64,000 nucleotides of DNA from Ruania suaedae (GTDB taxonomy: Bacteria; Actinomycetota; Actinomycetes; Actinomycetales; Beutenbergiaceae), in the NCBI RefSeq assembly GCF_021049265.1, contig NZ_CP088018.1, positions 1,860,001-1,924,000 of the forward strand. The letters are read 5' to 3'. Shown piece after piece: positions 15,413 to 23,428 of this stretch. Made by a program: the position numbers and the translations under genes. The notes beneath the pieces are model-generated. The model had not been told where the DNA came from, searched no databases, and worked only from the letters and a program-made list of their open reading frames with translations. Each line of letters starts with the position of its first letter. The stretch's first letter is position 1.

Positions 15413-16654
15413 TCAGGATCCGCCTTCCGGTGTGAGCACCGCCACGGCCTCGACGTGGTGGGTGTGAGGGAACAGATCGATCGCATCCAGCTGCGCCACG
15501 CCGTAGGACTGCTCGCGGGCGTAGGCCACGTCCCGTGCCAGCGCGGCCGGGTCGCAGGCCACGTAAACCACCCGCCGCGGCCGCGCGGCGAGCACCTGCT
15601 CCACGACCGCCTCGCCGGCGCCCGTTCGGGGCGGGTCGAGGACCACCACGTCCGCGGCGCGGGCGTCCCCGTCGCCGGACCAGGACTCCAGCACCTGCTG
15701 CACCTGGCCCTGGTGGAGCTGCACCTGCGGCCGGTCGTGCAGGTTGCGCCGGGCGTCCTTGATGGCGCGCTCGTCGGACTCCACGGCACGCACGAGCCCG
15801 TCGCCGCCCACCGCATCCGCGAGCGGCAACGTCAGCAGCCCGGCACCGCTGTACAGGTCGAGTACATGGTCACCGGGGCGCAGCTGCGCGCCGGCCAGGA
15901 CCGCGCGCACCAGCTCGACCGGGGCCTGGTCGTGCACCTGCCAGAACCCGCTCGCCGCCACCCGGTAGCGCCAGTGCCGCCCGCCCACCTCGACCCGCTC
16001 CTTCGCGTTGCGACGTCCGCCCCGCAGCGGCGCGCCGTCGACGAGCACGACCCGTTCGCCGTCGCTGGGAGCGACCGCATCGATACGTGCGCCGGGCCGC
16101 CAGGTGCGGGCGAGCAGGGCCGGTGCATCGATCGCCTCCACCGCCAGCGGCATCGACTCCAGGGCCACCACCTCGTGGCTGCGGTGGCGGTACATCCCAG
16201 CCCGGCCCTGCGGGTCGGCGACCAGCTCGATGCGGGTGCGGTAGCGCAGCCCTTCGCGCTCGGAGTCCTGAGGTACGCCGCGCACCTGCAGACCGGTCAG
16301 CAGGGGGTCGTGGGAGTCGTACCCGCCGATGCGCTGCAACGCGTCCTGCAGCACCGCCCGCTTCCAGGCGAGCTGGCCCGCTGGGCTCACGTGGGCCAGT
16401 TCCCCGCCACCGACGCCACCCGGGCCGGCCTCGGGCCAGACCGAGGGCACCCGGTCGTCGGCGGCCTCGAGGACCTCCACCGCATCGGCCCGCCAGTGGC
16501 CGCGCCTGCTGCTGTCGGTGACCAGGGCGCGTACGCGCTCGCCGGGGATCGCGTGCCGCACGAAGACGACTCGTCCCTCGGACCTCGCGAGGCAGTGCCC
16601 GCCGTGCACGGCCGGGCCCACGGTCAGCTCGATCAGCTCGCCGTCGTCGGTCAT
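15413..16654 (-). CDS. TrmA/RlmD-type RNA (uracil-C5) methyltransferase
   Basis: A 413-residue SAM-dependent RNA methyltransferase. Residues 1-60 form a TRAM RNA-binding domain; the Rossmann-like core starts with LDLYSGAGLLTLPLA (SAM motif I), continues with VVLDPPRTGAG (motif IV), and ends with VYVACDPAALARD, whose Cys (about 366) is the nucleophile. The iron-sulfur cysteines of RlmD are not evident in the N-terminal part, and whether it modifies tRNA or 23S rRNA cannot be decided. The ATG at 16654 follows the transporter stop by two bases and has GGGAG upstream. In M. tuberculosis the same gene (Rv2689c, from memory) sits beside the ceoBC cluster. Confidence 0.88.
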   Translation of the reverse strand: MTDDGELIELTVGPAVHGGHCLARSEGRVVFVRHAIPGERVRALVTDSSRRGHWRADAVEVLEAADDRVPSVWPEAGPGGVGGGELAHVSPAGQLAWKRAVLQDALQRIGGYDSHDPLLTGLQVRGVPQDSEREGLRYRTRIELVADPQGRAGMYRHRSHEVVALESMPLAVEAIDAPALLARTWRPGARIDAVAPSDGERVVLVDGAPLRGGRRNAKERVEVGGRHWRYRVAASGFWQVHDQAPVELVRAVLAGAQLRPGDHVLDLYSGAGLLTLPLADAVGGDGLVRAVESDERAIKDARRNLHDRPQVQLHQGQVQQVLESWSGDGDARAADVVVLDPPRTGAGEAVVEQVLAARPRRVVYVACDPAALARDVAYAREQSYGVAQLDAIDLFPHTHHVEAVAVLTPEGGS

Positions 16655-16656
16655 GG

Positions 16657-18660
16657 TCACTGCTCCCGTCCTGGTTCGTCGTGCACAGCGCTGCCGGCGC
16701 CGGGGCCGATCAGCTCGGCCGACCTCAGCTGCCAGGGCACCGACGCCATCACCACACCCGGCATGTGCAGCAGCCGGGCCTTGAGGCGCGCCGAGCTGCG
16801 ATTGTGCAGGATGCGCTCCCACCACGATCCCACGACGTACTCGGGCACGTAGACCACCACGAGGTCGCGCGGGGACTCGCGCCGGATCGACTTCACGAAC
16901 TCCAGCACCGGGCGGGTGACCTCCCGGTAGGGCGAGTCCAGCACCGTCAGGGGCAGCGGCACGCCCAGCGCGTCCCACTCCCGGCGCACCCGCGCGGTGT
17001 CCTCCCGGTCGACGGCCACCGAGATGGCCTGCAACGTCGAGGGCCGGGTGGCGCGCGCGTAGGCGAGGGCGCGCATCGCCGGCTTGTGCACCTGGGAGAC
17101 CAGCACGACGGCGTGCACGCGTGAGGGCAGCGCCTTCGCCCTGCCCTCGTCGCCGAGCGTCAACTCGGCGGCCACGGCGTCGTAGTGGCGCCGGATCAAA
17201 CCCATGAGCCCGAACAGTACGGCCATCAGGCCCACCGCGATCCAGGCACCGTGGGTCGCCTTGGTCACGACCACGACGGTCAGCACGACGGCGGTCAGCA
17301 CGAACCCGGTGGCGTTCACGGCCCGCGCGCGCAGCATCTGCGCTCGCTCCTGCGCGGCGATGACGGTGCGCAGCCGGCGGTTCCAGTGCTTGACCATGCC
17401 CAGCTGGGCGATGGTGAAGGAGACGAAGACGCCGACGATGTACAGCTGGATGAGCTGGGTCACCTGGGCGTCGAAGAGCCAGATCAGGGCGATCGCCGCG
17501 ACCGCGAGGCTGACGATGCCGTTGGTCAGCGCCAGCCGGTCGCCGCGGGTGTGCAGCTGGCGCGGCAGGAACCCGTCCTTGCCGAGCACCGAGGCGAGCT
17601 GCGGGAACCCGGTGAAGGCCGTGTTGGCGGCGATCACCAGGATCACCGCCGTGGCCGCCACGACGATCACGATCAGCCAGGGCACGGAGGCGAAGACCAC
17701 CTCGGCGATCTGTCCGATGACCGGGGTCTGGACGAAGCCCTCGGGCACGGGTGCGCCGTCGATGCGCAGATCCCGGGCCGGGTCCTCGACCACCCGGACG
17801 CCTGTGGCGCGGGCCAGTCCCAGCACGCCCAGCAGCATCGTGGCTCCGATGAGGCCGAGCAACGCGAGCGTGACCGCCGCGTTGCGGGCCTTCGGACGCC
17901 GGAACAGGGGCACTCCGGTGCTGATGGCCTCCACGCCGGTCAGGGCGACGGCACCCGAGGAGAAGGCACGCAGGACCAGGAAGGCCCCGGCGATACCCAG
18001 CAGCCCCTGGTCGAGATTGTCCATGGGCACGACGTCGTAGTCGGCGCTGGCTGCGCGGCCGATCGACCCGGCCGCCCACTGGAGGCCGCCGACGACGGCC
18101 ATCACGCCCATGGCGGCGAGGAACAGGTAGACGGGCACGGCGAAGCTGCGGCGTGAACCCTGGCCGCCCCGCACGTTCGCGAGCGCGACCAGCACCACCA
18201 TCCCGGTCGCCACCCACTCCTCGTGGCCGCGCAGCTGGGGCCAGATCGTCGTCAGGTACTGCGCACTGGAGGACAGCGAGACGGCCACCGTCAGGACGTA
18301 GTCGACCAGCACGGCGGCCGCGACCGAGAGCCCGGCCTTCTTGCCGAGGTTGTCGGTCGCCACCTGGTAGTCGCCGCGGCCCGCCGGATAGGCCTTCACG
18401 AGGTGGCGGTAGGACGCGACGACCATGAGCATCACGCCGACGACGGCCAGGCCCACCCACGGCGAGATCACCGCCGCGGCCACACCCGCCAGCGAGAGGG
18501 TGAGGATGATCTCGTCCGGCGCGTAGGCCACGGAGGAGAGCGCATCCGCGGCGAACACCGGAAGGGCCTCGCGCTTGCGGAGTTGCACGTGGCCGATCCG
18601 GTCGCTGCGGACGGGTCGGCCGACCACCAGCCGTTTAGCGGCTTCGACGAAGTCTGGCAC
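16657..18660 (-). CDS. APC-superfamily transporter, probable KimA-like potassium importer
   Basis: A 667-residue membrane protein. About twelve hydrophobic helices occupy residues 40-480, beginning with the APC signature around AADALSSVAYAPDEI; the C-terminal 180 residues are soluble and include a universal-stress-like fold (AISVAVDREDTARVRREWDALG). This architecture matches KimA, the potassium-proton importer of Bacillus, more than amino-acid permeases. The divergent neighbours are two TrkA regulatory subunits, and no TrkH/TrkG pore gene is present, which supports a potassium role; this remains inference. The GTG at 18660 is six bases after a TAGCAT box and appears leaderless. Confidence 0.82.
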   Translation of the reverse strand: MPDFVEAAKRLVVGRPVRSDRIGHVQLRKREALPVFAADALSSVAYAPDEIILTLSLAGVAAAVISPWVGLAVVGVMLMVVASYRHLVKAYPAGRGDYQVATDNLGKKAGLSVAAAVLVDYVLTVAVSLSSSAQYLTTIWPQLRGHEEWVATGMVVLVALANVRGGQGSRRSFAVPVYLFLAAMGVMAVVGGLQWAAGSIGRAASADYDVVPMDNLDQGLLGIAGAFLVLRAFSSGAVALTGVEAISTGVPLFRRPKARNAAVTLALLGLIGATMLLGVLGLARATGVRVVEDPARDLRIDGAPVPEGFVQTPVIGQIAEVVFASVPWLIVIVVAATAVILVIAANTAFTGFPQLASVLGKDGFLPRQLHTRGDRLALTNGIVSLAVAAIALIWLFDAQVTQLIQLYIVGVFVSFTIAQLGMVKHWNRRLRTVIAAQERAQMLRARAVNATGFVLTAVVLTVVVVTKATHGAWIAVGLMAVLFGLMGLIRRHYDAVAAELTLGDEGRAKALPSRVHAVVLVSQVHKPAMRALAYARATRPSTLQAISVAVDREDTARVRREWDALGVPLPLTVLDSPYREVTRPVLEFVKSIRRESPRDLVVVYVPEYVVGSWWERILHNRSSARLKARLLHMPGVVMASVPWQLRSAELIGPGAGSAVHDEPGREQ

Positions 18661-18666
18661 GCGGCC

Positions 18667-18672
18667 ATGCTA
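18667..18672 (-). promoter_or_regulatory. predicted -10 box for the APC transporter (leaderless)
   Basis: TAGCAT on the minus strand, six bases before the GTG at 18660. It is one half of a compact divergent promoter in a 61-base gap. Confidence 0.5.
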
Positions 18673-18708
18673 CGCGCGGACGGCCCCGGTGGGGCCCGGG
18701 CGACGGTG

Positions 18709-18714
18709 TAGCGT
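18709..18714 (+). promoter_or_regulatory. predicted -10 box for ceoB (leaderless)
   Basis: TAGCGT ends seven bases before the GTG at 18722. Confidence 0.5.
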
Positions 18715-18721
18715 CTGCACC

Positions 18722-19390
18722 GTGCACTTCGTCATCATGGGCGCCGGTCGCGTCGGCACCACTCTGGCCGAGACGCTGGAGTCGCGCGGGCACTCGGTCT
18801 CGATCATCGATCAGAACCCGGACGCGTTCCGGCGTCTGCCCGAGTCCTTCGAGGGCCGGCGCGTGACCGGGATGGGGTTCGATCGCGAAGCACTCGCCCA
18901 GGCAGGGATCGAGGACGCCTACGCGTTCGCGGCCGTCTCCAGCGGTGACAACTCCAACATCATCGCCGCCCGGGTGGTCCGGGAGACGTTCGGGGTCGAG
19001 AACGTCGTCGCCCGGATCTACGACCCGGCGCGTGCGGAGATCTATCAGCGGCTCGGGATCACCACGGTGGCCACGGTCCGGTGGACCGCCGACCAGGTGC
19101 TGCGCCGGATGATGCCGGTGGGTGCCGCCCATGAGTTCCGTGACGCCTCCGGTGCGGTGACCATGTGCGAGCTCGACCTCAACCCCGGCTGGCTCGGGCA
19201 GCAGGTGCGCCAGGTGCAGGCCGCCACCGGCGCCCGGGTGGCGTTCCTGTCCCGCCTCGGCGAGGGCTACATCCCCTCCCCCGACGACGTCCTGCAGGAG
19301 CACGACGTCCTGCATGCCCTCGTCTACACCGAGAACCTGGATGAGGCCCAGCGCACCCTGAACCGCCCACCGCGGCCCGAGGAGGACTGA
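18722..19390 (+). CDS. ceoB: TrkA-type potassium uptake regulatory protein
   Basis: A 222-residue cytoplasmic protein with an N-terminal RCK/TrkA-N Rossmann domain (1-125), starting with the nucleotide-binding GxGxxG in IMGAGRVG and the acidic end of strand two in IIDQNPD, and a C-terminal TrkA-C domain (about 140-210). RCK proteins bind NAD(H), ATP or c-di-AMP and gate potassium channels or transporters. The GTG at 18722 is leaderless-like. The stop overlaps the ATG of ceoC by one base (TGATG), so both subunits are co-translated, probably as a hetero-oligomer. The transporter it controls may be the divergently transcribed APC protein. Confidence 0.9.
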   Translation: MHFVIMGAGRVGTTLAETLESRGHSVSIIDQNPDAFRRLPESFEGRRVTGMGFDREALAQAGIEDAYAFAAVSSGDNSNIIAARVVRETFGVENVVARIYDPARAEIYQRLGITTVATVRWTADQVLRRMMPVGAAHEFRDASGAVTMCELDLNPGWLGQQVRQVQAATGARVAFLSRLGEGYIPSPDDVLQEHDVLHALVYTENLDEAQRTLNRPPRPEED

Positions 19391-20070
19391 TGCGCGTCAT
19401 CATCGCCGGCGCCGGCAGCGTCGGGCGATCCATCGCCCGTGAGCTCATCGGTCACGAGCACGAGGTCACCCTGATCGACAAGAACCCGGCCGCGATGAAG
19501 ATCTCCTCGGTCAGCGCCGCCGACTGGCTACTCGGTGACGCATGCGAGATCGCCAGCTTCGCCGGCGCCCACCCTGAGGCCAGCGACGTGGTCGTGGCGG
19601 CCACCGGGGACGACAAGGTGAACCTGGTGGTCTCGTTGCTGGCCAAGACCGAGTTCGGCGTGCCGCGGGTGGTGGCCCGGGTCAACAACCCGAAGAACGA
19701 GTGGATGTTCGACGAGGCGTGGGGCGTGGACGTCCTGGTCTCGACCCCGCGGATCATGACGGCCCTGGTGGAGGAGGCCGTCTCGGTCGGCGACCTCATC
19801 CGGATCTTCACCTTCCATCAGTCCGGCGCCAGCATGTACGAGATCACGCTCGCCCCCGGTGCGACCGTGGTCGGTGAGCGGGTGGCCGACATCACCTGGC
19901 CGGCCGGCTCCGTGCTCGCCGCGATCATCCGCGGTGACGAGCCCCTCCCGCCGAGTCCGGACGACACGCTCGAAGCCGGTGACGAGTTGCTGATCATCGC
20001 CAGCTCCGCCGAGAACGGTGAGCTCAGCGCGCTGCAGCAGCTGCTCGGGGACGGACCCACAGCCACGTGA
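19390..20070 (+). CDS. ceoC: TrkA-type potassium uptake regulatory protein, second subunit
   Basis: A 226-residue paralogue of the upstream protein: RCK N-domain with GAGSVGRSIA and LIDKNP (residues 7-40), then a TrkA-C domain (about 140-215) ending in GDELLIIASS. The start is fixed by the one-base overlap with the ceoB stop. Its last 47 bases overlap, tail to tail, the coding end of the DUF3159 gene on the other strand, so the two genes have no room for a separate terminator. Confidence 0.9.
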   Translation: MRVIIAGAGSVGRSIARELIGHEHEVTLIDKNPAAMKISSVSAADWLLGDACEIASFAGAHPEASDVVVAATGDDKVNLVVSLLAKTEFGVPRVVARVNNPKNEWMFDEAWGVDVLVSTPRIMTALVEEAVSVGDLIRIFTFHQSGASMYEITLAPGATVVGERVADITWPAGSVLAAIIRGDEPLPPSPDDTLEAGDELLIIASSAENGELSALQQLLGDGPTAT

Positions 20071-20737
20071 TCCACAGCACCAGCGCCCACATCGGCAGCC
20101 CCATCACCAGGCGCGCCGTTCCCAGCCACCCCGCCTCGGCCTGCAGGTAGAGCGGGACCTGGACCGCCAGCCGCGCCACGAAGGCCCCGAACCACAGCCA
20201 GGACGCCCGCGTGTACCGGCGACGCTGGGCGCGATCGGCGCGCCACGCCATGTCCTTGCCGGTCAGCAGCGCCACCAGCACCCCGACCACCGGCCAGCGC
20301 GCGAGGATCGAGACGAGCACGCCGACGGCGAAGACCGCGTTGACCAGCAGACCCCAGGCGAAGAAGTCGGACGCCTCACCCGAACGCCAGGCCCAGACGG
20401 CGCCGATCCCCACGCCCGCGAGTCCGCCGATCGCCTGGGTGACCGGCGTCCGGCCGATGAGCCGGGCCACCGTGGCCACGACCGCGACGGCGACCGAGGA
20501 GATCAGCGCCGGCGTCAGGTCGCGGGTGAGGACGAACACCACGACGAACACCAGACCCGGGGCGACGGACTCGACCAGGCCGCGCACGCCTCCGATGGAC
20601 TCGGCGATGCTGAAGGTGTCGGACGTCAGCTGCCGCACGCCGCGTGCCGAGGCGTCCTCGGTGCTGTCGGTGTGGTCTGTGCTGTCTGTGCTGTCTGTGC
20701 TGTGCGTGCTGTCGGTGCTCTCCGGGCCGGCGGTCAC
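20024..20737 (-). CDS. DUF3159 family membrane protein
   Basis: A 237-residue integral membrane protein of unknown function. Residues 1-30 are a Thr/Ser/Asp repeat encoded by a 9-base tandem repeat; five or six hydrophobic helices fill residues about 50-230. GTG at 20737 overlaps the OB-fold stop by four bases (GTGA). It is the last gene of the coupled run dut-DUF3710-OB-DUF3159, an order also found in mycobacteria (Rv2697c to Rv2693c region, from memory). Its C-terminal LWVRPRAAAAAR lies in the 47-base overlap with ceoC. Confidence 0.82.
   Translation of the reverse strand: MTAGPESTDSTHSTDSTDSTDHTDSTEDASARGVRQLTSDTFSIAESIGGVRGLVESVAPGLVFVVVFVLTRDLTPALISSVAVAVVATVARLIGRTPVTQAIGGLAGVGIGAVWAWRSGEASDFFAWGLLVNAVFAVGVLVSILARWPVVGVLVALLTGKDMAWRADRAQRRRYTRASWLWFGAFVARLAVQVPLYLQAEAGWLGTARLVMGLPMWALVLWITWLWVRPRAAAAAR
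20661..20720. repeat. short tandem repeat, 9-base unit, at the start of the DUF3159 gene
   Basis: About six imperfect copies of a GTGCTGTCT-like unit (plus strand) encode Ser-Thr-Asp triplets near the protein N-terminus. Because the unit is a multiple of three, copy changes would alter length without frameshift. Confidence 0.7.
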
Positions 20738-21111
20738 GAGACTGCTCGCTGCGGCAGGATCCGGTAGCTCGGGTTGTAGATGGCCGGCCGGGGCTGGCCC
20801 GGGGCCGTCCGGCACAGCATCCCCTCCACCTTCAGGCGGCGACCGGGGTCGATCCCGGTGATGTCCCGCCGGCCGAGCCAGACCAGGTCCACACTGCCGG
20901 ACCCGTCGTAGAGCTCGGCCACCAGTTCGGGAGCCTGACCGGACGGTGAGTACGTCACCGACCGCACCACGCCGGAAAGGGCGACACGCTGCCGGGCGCT
21001 GCAGCGCGCCACCGGTACGGTCCCCTGCCGCTCGGCCTCGTGTTGCTCCGCCCCGGCGTCCAGTTCCGACTGGGAGGCGAGAACGCTGCGGAGCCGGTCG
21101 CGCCAGGTCAC
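20734..21111 (-). CDS. OB-fold nucleic acid binding domain protein
   Basis: A 125-residue soluble protein. Residues about 40-115 form an OB-fold (RVALSGVVRSVTY, AELYDGSGSVDLVWLGRRDITGIDPGRRL), like the tRNA-anticodon class of single-strand binding domains; the first 35 residues are helical and charged. No catalytic domain is attached. GTG at 21111 overlaps the DUF3710 stop (GTGA) and its own TGA overlaps the GTG of the DUF3159 gene. Function is unknown; the family member in mycobacteria (Rv2694c, from memory) has the same neighbours. Confidence 0.83.
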   Translation of the reverse strand: MTWRDRLRSVLASQSELDAGAEQHEAERQGTVPVARCSARQRVALSGVVRSVTYSPSGQAPELVAELYDGSGSVDLVWLGRRDITGIDPGRRLKVEGMLCRTAPGQPRPAIYNPSYRILPQRAVS

Positions 21112-21818
21112 CGGGTCTCCGTGATCTCGGGCCCGCGCGCCGGTACCTCGATACCGGCCGGCTGGTCCTGTGCCGCGGGGGTGCGCTGACCGGGCAGATG
21201 CAGCGGGAGCAGGTCGCGCGGAGGGCGCGGGTCCTCCCCGCGCACGACGACGACGTCCCCGAAGATCTCCTCCATCGTGCCCGCGGCCGTCGCGTCGATC
21301 GCCGCGCGGCCGGTGAGCACGCCGCGCAGGAACCAGCGAGGTCCGTCGACGCCCAGGAACCGCGCCGGGCGGTGGCCGCTCCGTCCGTCGGGCAGGCGGA
21401 CGGGCAGGCGGGCGAGCAGCTCCGCACCGAACGGGCCCGGCCGCTCGTCCACCGAGCCGCCCTGCTTGCCGACCTGGGTCTCGAGCTCGGCCCGCAACGT
21501 GTCCCACAGGCCCGCGGTGCGGGGAGCGGCGAAGGGCTGGATCTGCAACGACGAGCCCTCCAGCGCGAGGTTGACCCCGACCACCCGCCGGGTCTTGCGG
21601 TCCAGCTCCATGCGGACCTGCATCCCGGCACGCTTGGGTACCCACAGCGAGCCCAGGTCGAGCCGCTGCCCACGGGAGCGAACCTCGGTGGAGTCCCAGG
21701 GACCGATCAGGCCCTCGGCCACCGCCTCGTCGGCCTGCTCGGTCTCGGGCGTCGCCGGCTCCTCGATCGGGGAGGCGTCCTCGGTCCCGGCGGCGCGTCG
21801 TCGACGCAACCATGCCAT
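21108..21818 (-). CDS. DUF3710 domain-containing protein
   Basis: A 236-residue soluble protein of an actinobacteria-restricted family without assigned activity. After an Arg-rich then acidic N-terminus (1-40), the conserved body (about 38-200) contains GPWDSTEV, LDLGSLWVP and PARFLGVDGPRWFLRGVLTG. The ATG at 21818 overlaps the dut stop by one base (TGATG). Strict coupling to dut in distant actinobacteria suggests a nucleotide or DNA-maintenance role; that is inference only. Confidence 0.85.
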   Translation of the reverse strand: MAWLRRRRAAGTEDASPIEEPATPETEQADEAVAEGLIGPWDSTEVRSRGQRLDLGSLWVPKRAGMQVRMELDRKTRRVVGVNLALEGSSLQIQPFAAPRTAGLWDTLRAELETQVGKQGGSVDERPGPFGAELLARLPVRLPDGRSGHRPARFLGVDGPRWFLRGVLTGRAAIDATAAGTMEEIFGDVVVVRGEDPRPPRDLLPLHLPGQRTPAAQDQPAGIEVPARGPEITETR

Positions 21819-22297
21819 CAGTTCTGTCCTTCCATCGCGACGACGCCGCCGGTCGACCCCAGTCCCCCGGAGCCACGCTCGCTCGCAGGCAGCACCTCGA
21901 CCTCGATCAGGTCGGCCACCGCCACCCGCTGGATCACCAGCTGCGCGATCCGATCGCCCCGATCGATCTCGACGGCCAGCGTCGGATCGGTGTTGTGCAG
22001 GATCACGGTGATCTCGCCGCGGTAGCCCGCATCGATCGTCCCCGGCGCGTTCAGGACCGTCAACCCGTGGCGCGCGGCCAGACCCGAGCGCGGGTGCACG
22101 AATGCGGCGTAGCCCGCCGGCAGCGCGAGCGCGATCCCGGTGGGCATCGCGTGGCGGCCCCCCGGGGGGATCTGCGCCGACTCGCGGGCCTGCAGATCCA
22201 GGCCCGCGTCGCCCGGCCGGGCGTAGCCCGGCGGCGTCAGCTCGGCGTCGAGCCGCTGCAGCAGCACCTCGACCGGCATGTCCTCGCTCGTCGTCAC
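21818..22297 (-). CDS. dut: dUTP diphosphatase
   Basis: A 159-residue trimeric dUTPase hydrolysing dUTP to dUMP and PPi. The five motifs are visible: GDAGLDLQA (1), PRSGLAARHGL (2), NAPGTIDAGYRGEI (3, with the catalytic Asp), DRIAQLVIQ (4), and C-terminal GSGGLGSTG (5). The GTG at 22297 gives the usual length and sits seven bases after TAGCCT; an earlier in-frame ATG at 22354 would run into the divergent DUF3093 gene. It heads a four-gene coupled run. Confidence 0.95.
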   Translation of the reverse strand: MTTSEDMPVEVLLQRLDAELTPPGYARPGDAGLDLQARESAQIPPGGRHAMPTGIALALPAGYAAFVHPRSGLAARHGLTVLNAPGTIDAGYRGEITVILHNTDPTLAVEIDRGDRIAQLVIQRVAVADLIEVEVLPASERGSGGLGSTGGVVAMEGQN

Positions 22298-22304
22298 GGA
22301 TCCC

Positions 22305-22310
22305 AGGCTA
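22305..22310 (-). promoter_or_regulatory. predicted -10 box for dut (leaderless)
   Basis: TAGCCT on the minus strand, seven bases before the GTG at 22297. Confidence 0.5.
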
Positions 22311-22352
22311 CTGGCCGACGGCAGTGGTCGTGGTCGTGGCACCCTGGTCTGC

Positions 22353-22799
22353 ATGGCTCCCTCTTTCACCGAGCGCGTCCTGCCCAATGCGGTGGGCTGG
22401 CTCCTCGCACCTGCGGCGGGTCTGCTCCTCGGGCTCGCCCTCGTCCCGCTGGACGCGGTGGTCGCGCTCGCCGCCGGCCTGGCCGCGACCGCCCTGACGG
22501 CGCTGGTGCTCGTCCTCGTCTCGCCCGTGGTGAGCGTTCACGACGGTGTCCTGGAGGTGGACCGGGCACGTCTCCCGGTGTCGCTGGTCGGGCAGGTCAC
22601 GCCACTACGCGGCAGCGAACTCACCCGGGCCATGGGTCCGGACCTGGACGCTCGGGCGCACGTGCGCTACCGGGCCTGGGCGGGCTCCGCCGTCCGGATC
22701 GTCCTCGACGACCCTGCCGACCCGACGCCGTACTGGCTGGTCTCGACCCGGCGCCCGGCCGAACTCGCCAGGACGCTGGGCCACGCCCCGGCCGAGTAG
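22353..22799 (+). CDS. DUF3093 domain-containing membrane protein
   Basis: A 148-residue protein with two adjacent transmembrane helices (about 14-34 and 37-58, the latter with many Ala/Leu/Val) followed by a soluble domain of about 90 residues ending in DPTPYWLVSTRRPAELARTL. Function is unknown. The ATG at 22353 is the first sensible start in the 55-base divergent gap with dut; no Shine-Dalgarno sequence is obvious. It converges on the DUF4193 gene with 47 bases between stops, which hold a small CGGCGC/GCGCCG hairpin. Confidence 0.8.
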   Translation: MAPSFTERVLPNAVGWLLAPAAGLLLGLALVPLDAVVALAAGLAATALTALVLVLVSPVVSVHDGVLEVDRARLPVSLVGQVTPLRGSELTRAMGPDLDARAHVRYRAWAGSAVRIVLDDPADPTPYWLVSTRRPAELARTLGHAPAE

Positions 22800-22846
22800 G
22801 GCCGGCAGGGCGCTGCCATGCCCGGTCGCGGCGCGGCTGCGCCGTC

Positions 22847-23146
22847 TCAGGCGGCGCACTCCGAGCAGACCGGCTGACCGCTCTTCTCGTAGGCCAGCTG
22901 GCTGCGGTGATGCACGAGGAAGCACTCGGAGCAGGTGAACTCGTCGGCCTGACGGGGCAGGACGCGGACGGAGAGTTCCTCGCCGCTCAGGTCCGCGCCC
23001 GGGAGCTCGAACCCTTCCGCCGCTTCGGTCTCGTCCTCGTCGACCGCAGGTGAGTTCTTCTCCGAGCGCCGTGCCTTGAGCTCCTCGAGGGAGTCCTCGC
23101 TCATGTCCTCGTCGGTCTTGCGCGGTGCGTCGTAGTCGGTCGCCAT
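22847..23146 (-). CDS. DUF4193 family small zinc-ribbon protein
   Basis: A 99-residue acidic protein conserved through actinobacteria. It begins MATDYDAPRKTDED, has a charged helix (SLEELKARR) and ends with two Cys pairs, CSEC and CSEC (about 75-97), with His-His between, forming a likely zinc ribbon. The start at 23146 matches the conserved family N-terminus; in-frame extension upstream is rich in Arg/Cys and unlike the family. Its molecular role is not known, but position between dut and the sepH region is conserved with mycobacterial Rv2699c (from memory). Confidence 0.88.
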   Translation of the reverse strand: MATDYDAPRKTDEDMSEDSLEELKARRSEKNSPAVDEDETEAAEGFELPGADLSGEELSVRVLPRQADEFTCSECFLVHHRSQLAYEKSGQPVCSECAA

Positions 23147-23428
23147 GATGGGCAATCGCTCCGGTTTCTCTCGATCGGACTTCTGGCACGTACAACGTTC
23201 GGCGCGCCGACTTGTTCCCGTGGCGGGTGAATTGTGCACCATCGGCCGCCCGATTGCTACTCGCGGACCGCCTGCAGCCTCACCCCGGCTGCGCCGGTGC
23301 GCATCTCGAGCTCGGGCGCGAAACGATCCACCGCCACTCCGACCTCAATGCGGCGCATCCGCGCCACCACCTGGCACCCTCGAGGATGAGCTGGGTATCG
23401 GCTCGCAGCAGCCGCGCACGGAGGCGAC
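23147..23428. other. largest intergenic gap, divergent DUF4193 / sepH
   Basis: 282 bases with no open frame I would call. It contains a 12-base palindrome TCGGCGCGCCGA (23199-23210) and a slightly AT-richer patch around 23190-23230 where the DUF4193 promoter could lie. GGAGG at 23415-23419 is the sepH ribosome binding site. No terminator or riboswitch is recognisable. Confidence 0.5.

Noticed and set aside
15413-18460. A single 1015-codon frame running through the methyltransferase and most of the APC gene
   Set aside because: Only the last 413 codons resemble a protein family; the rest is out of frame with the APC transporter, which has a full-length membrane protein of its own.
22829-22844. 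Hairpin CGGCGC/GCGCCG between DUF3093 and DUF4193 as a terminator
   Set aside because: Six base pairs in such GC-rich DNA are expected by chance; too weak to list.
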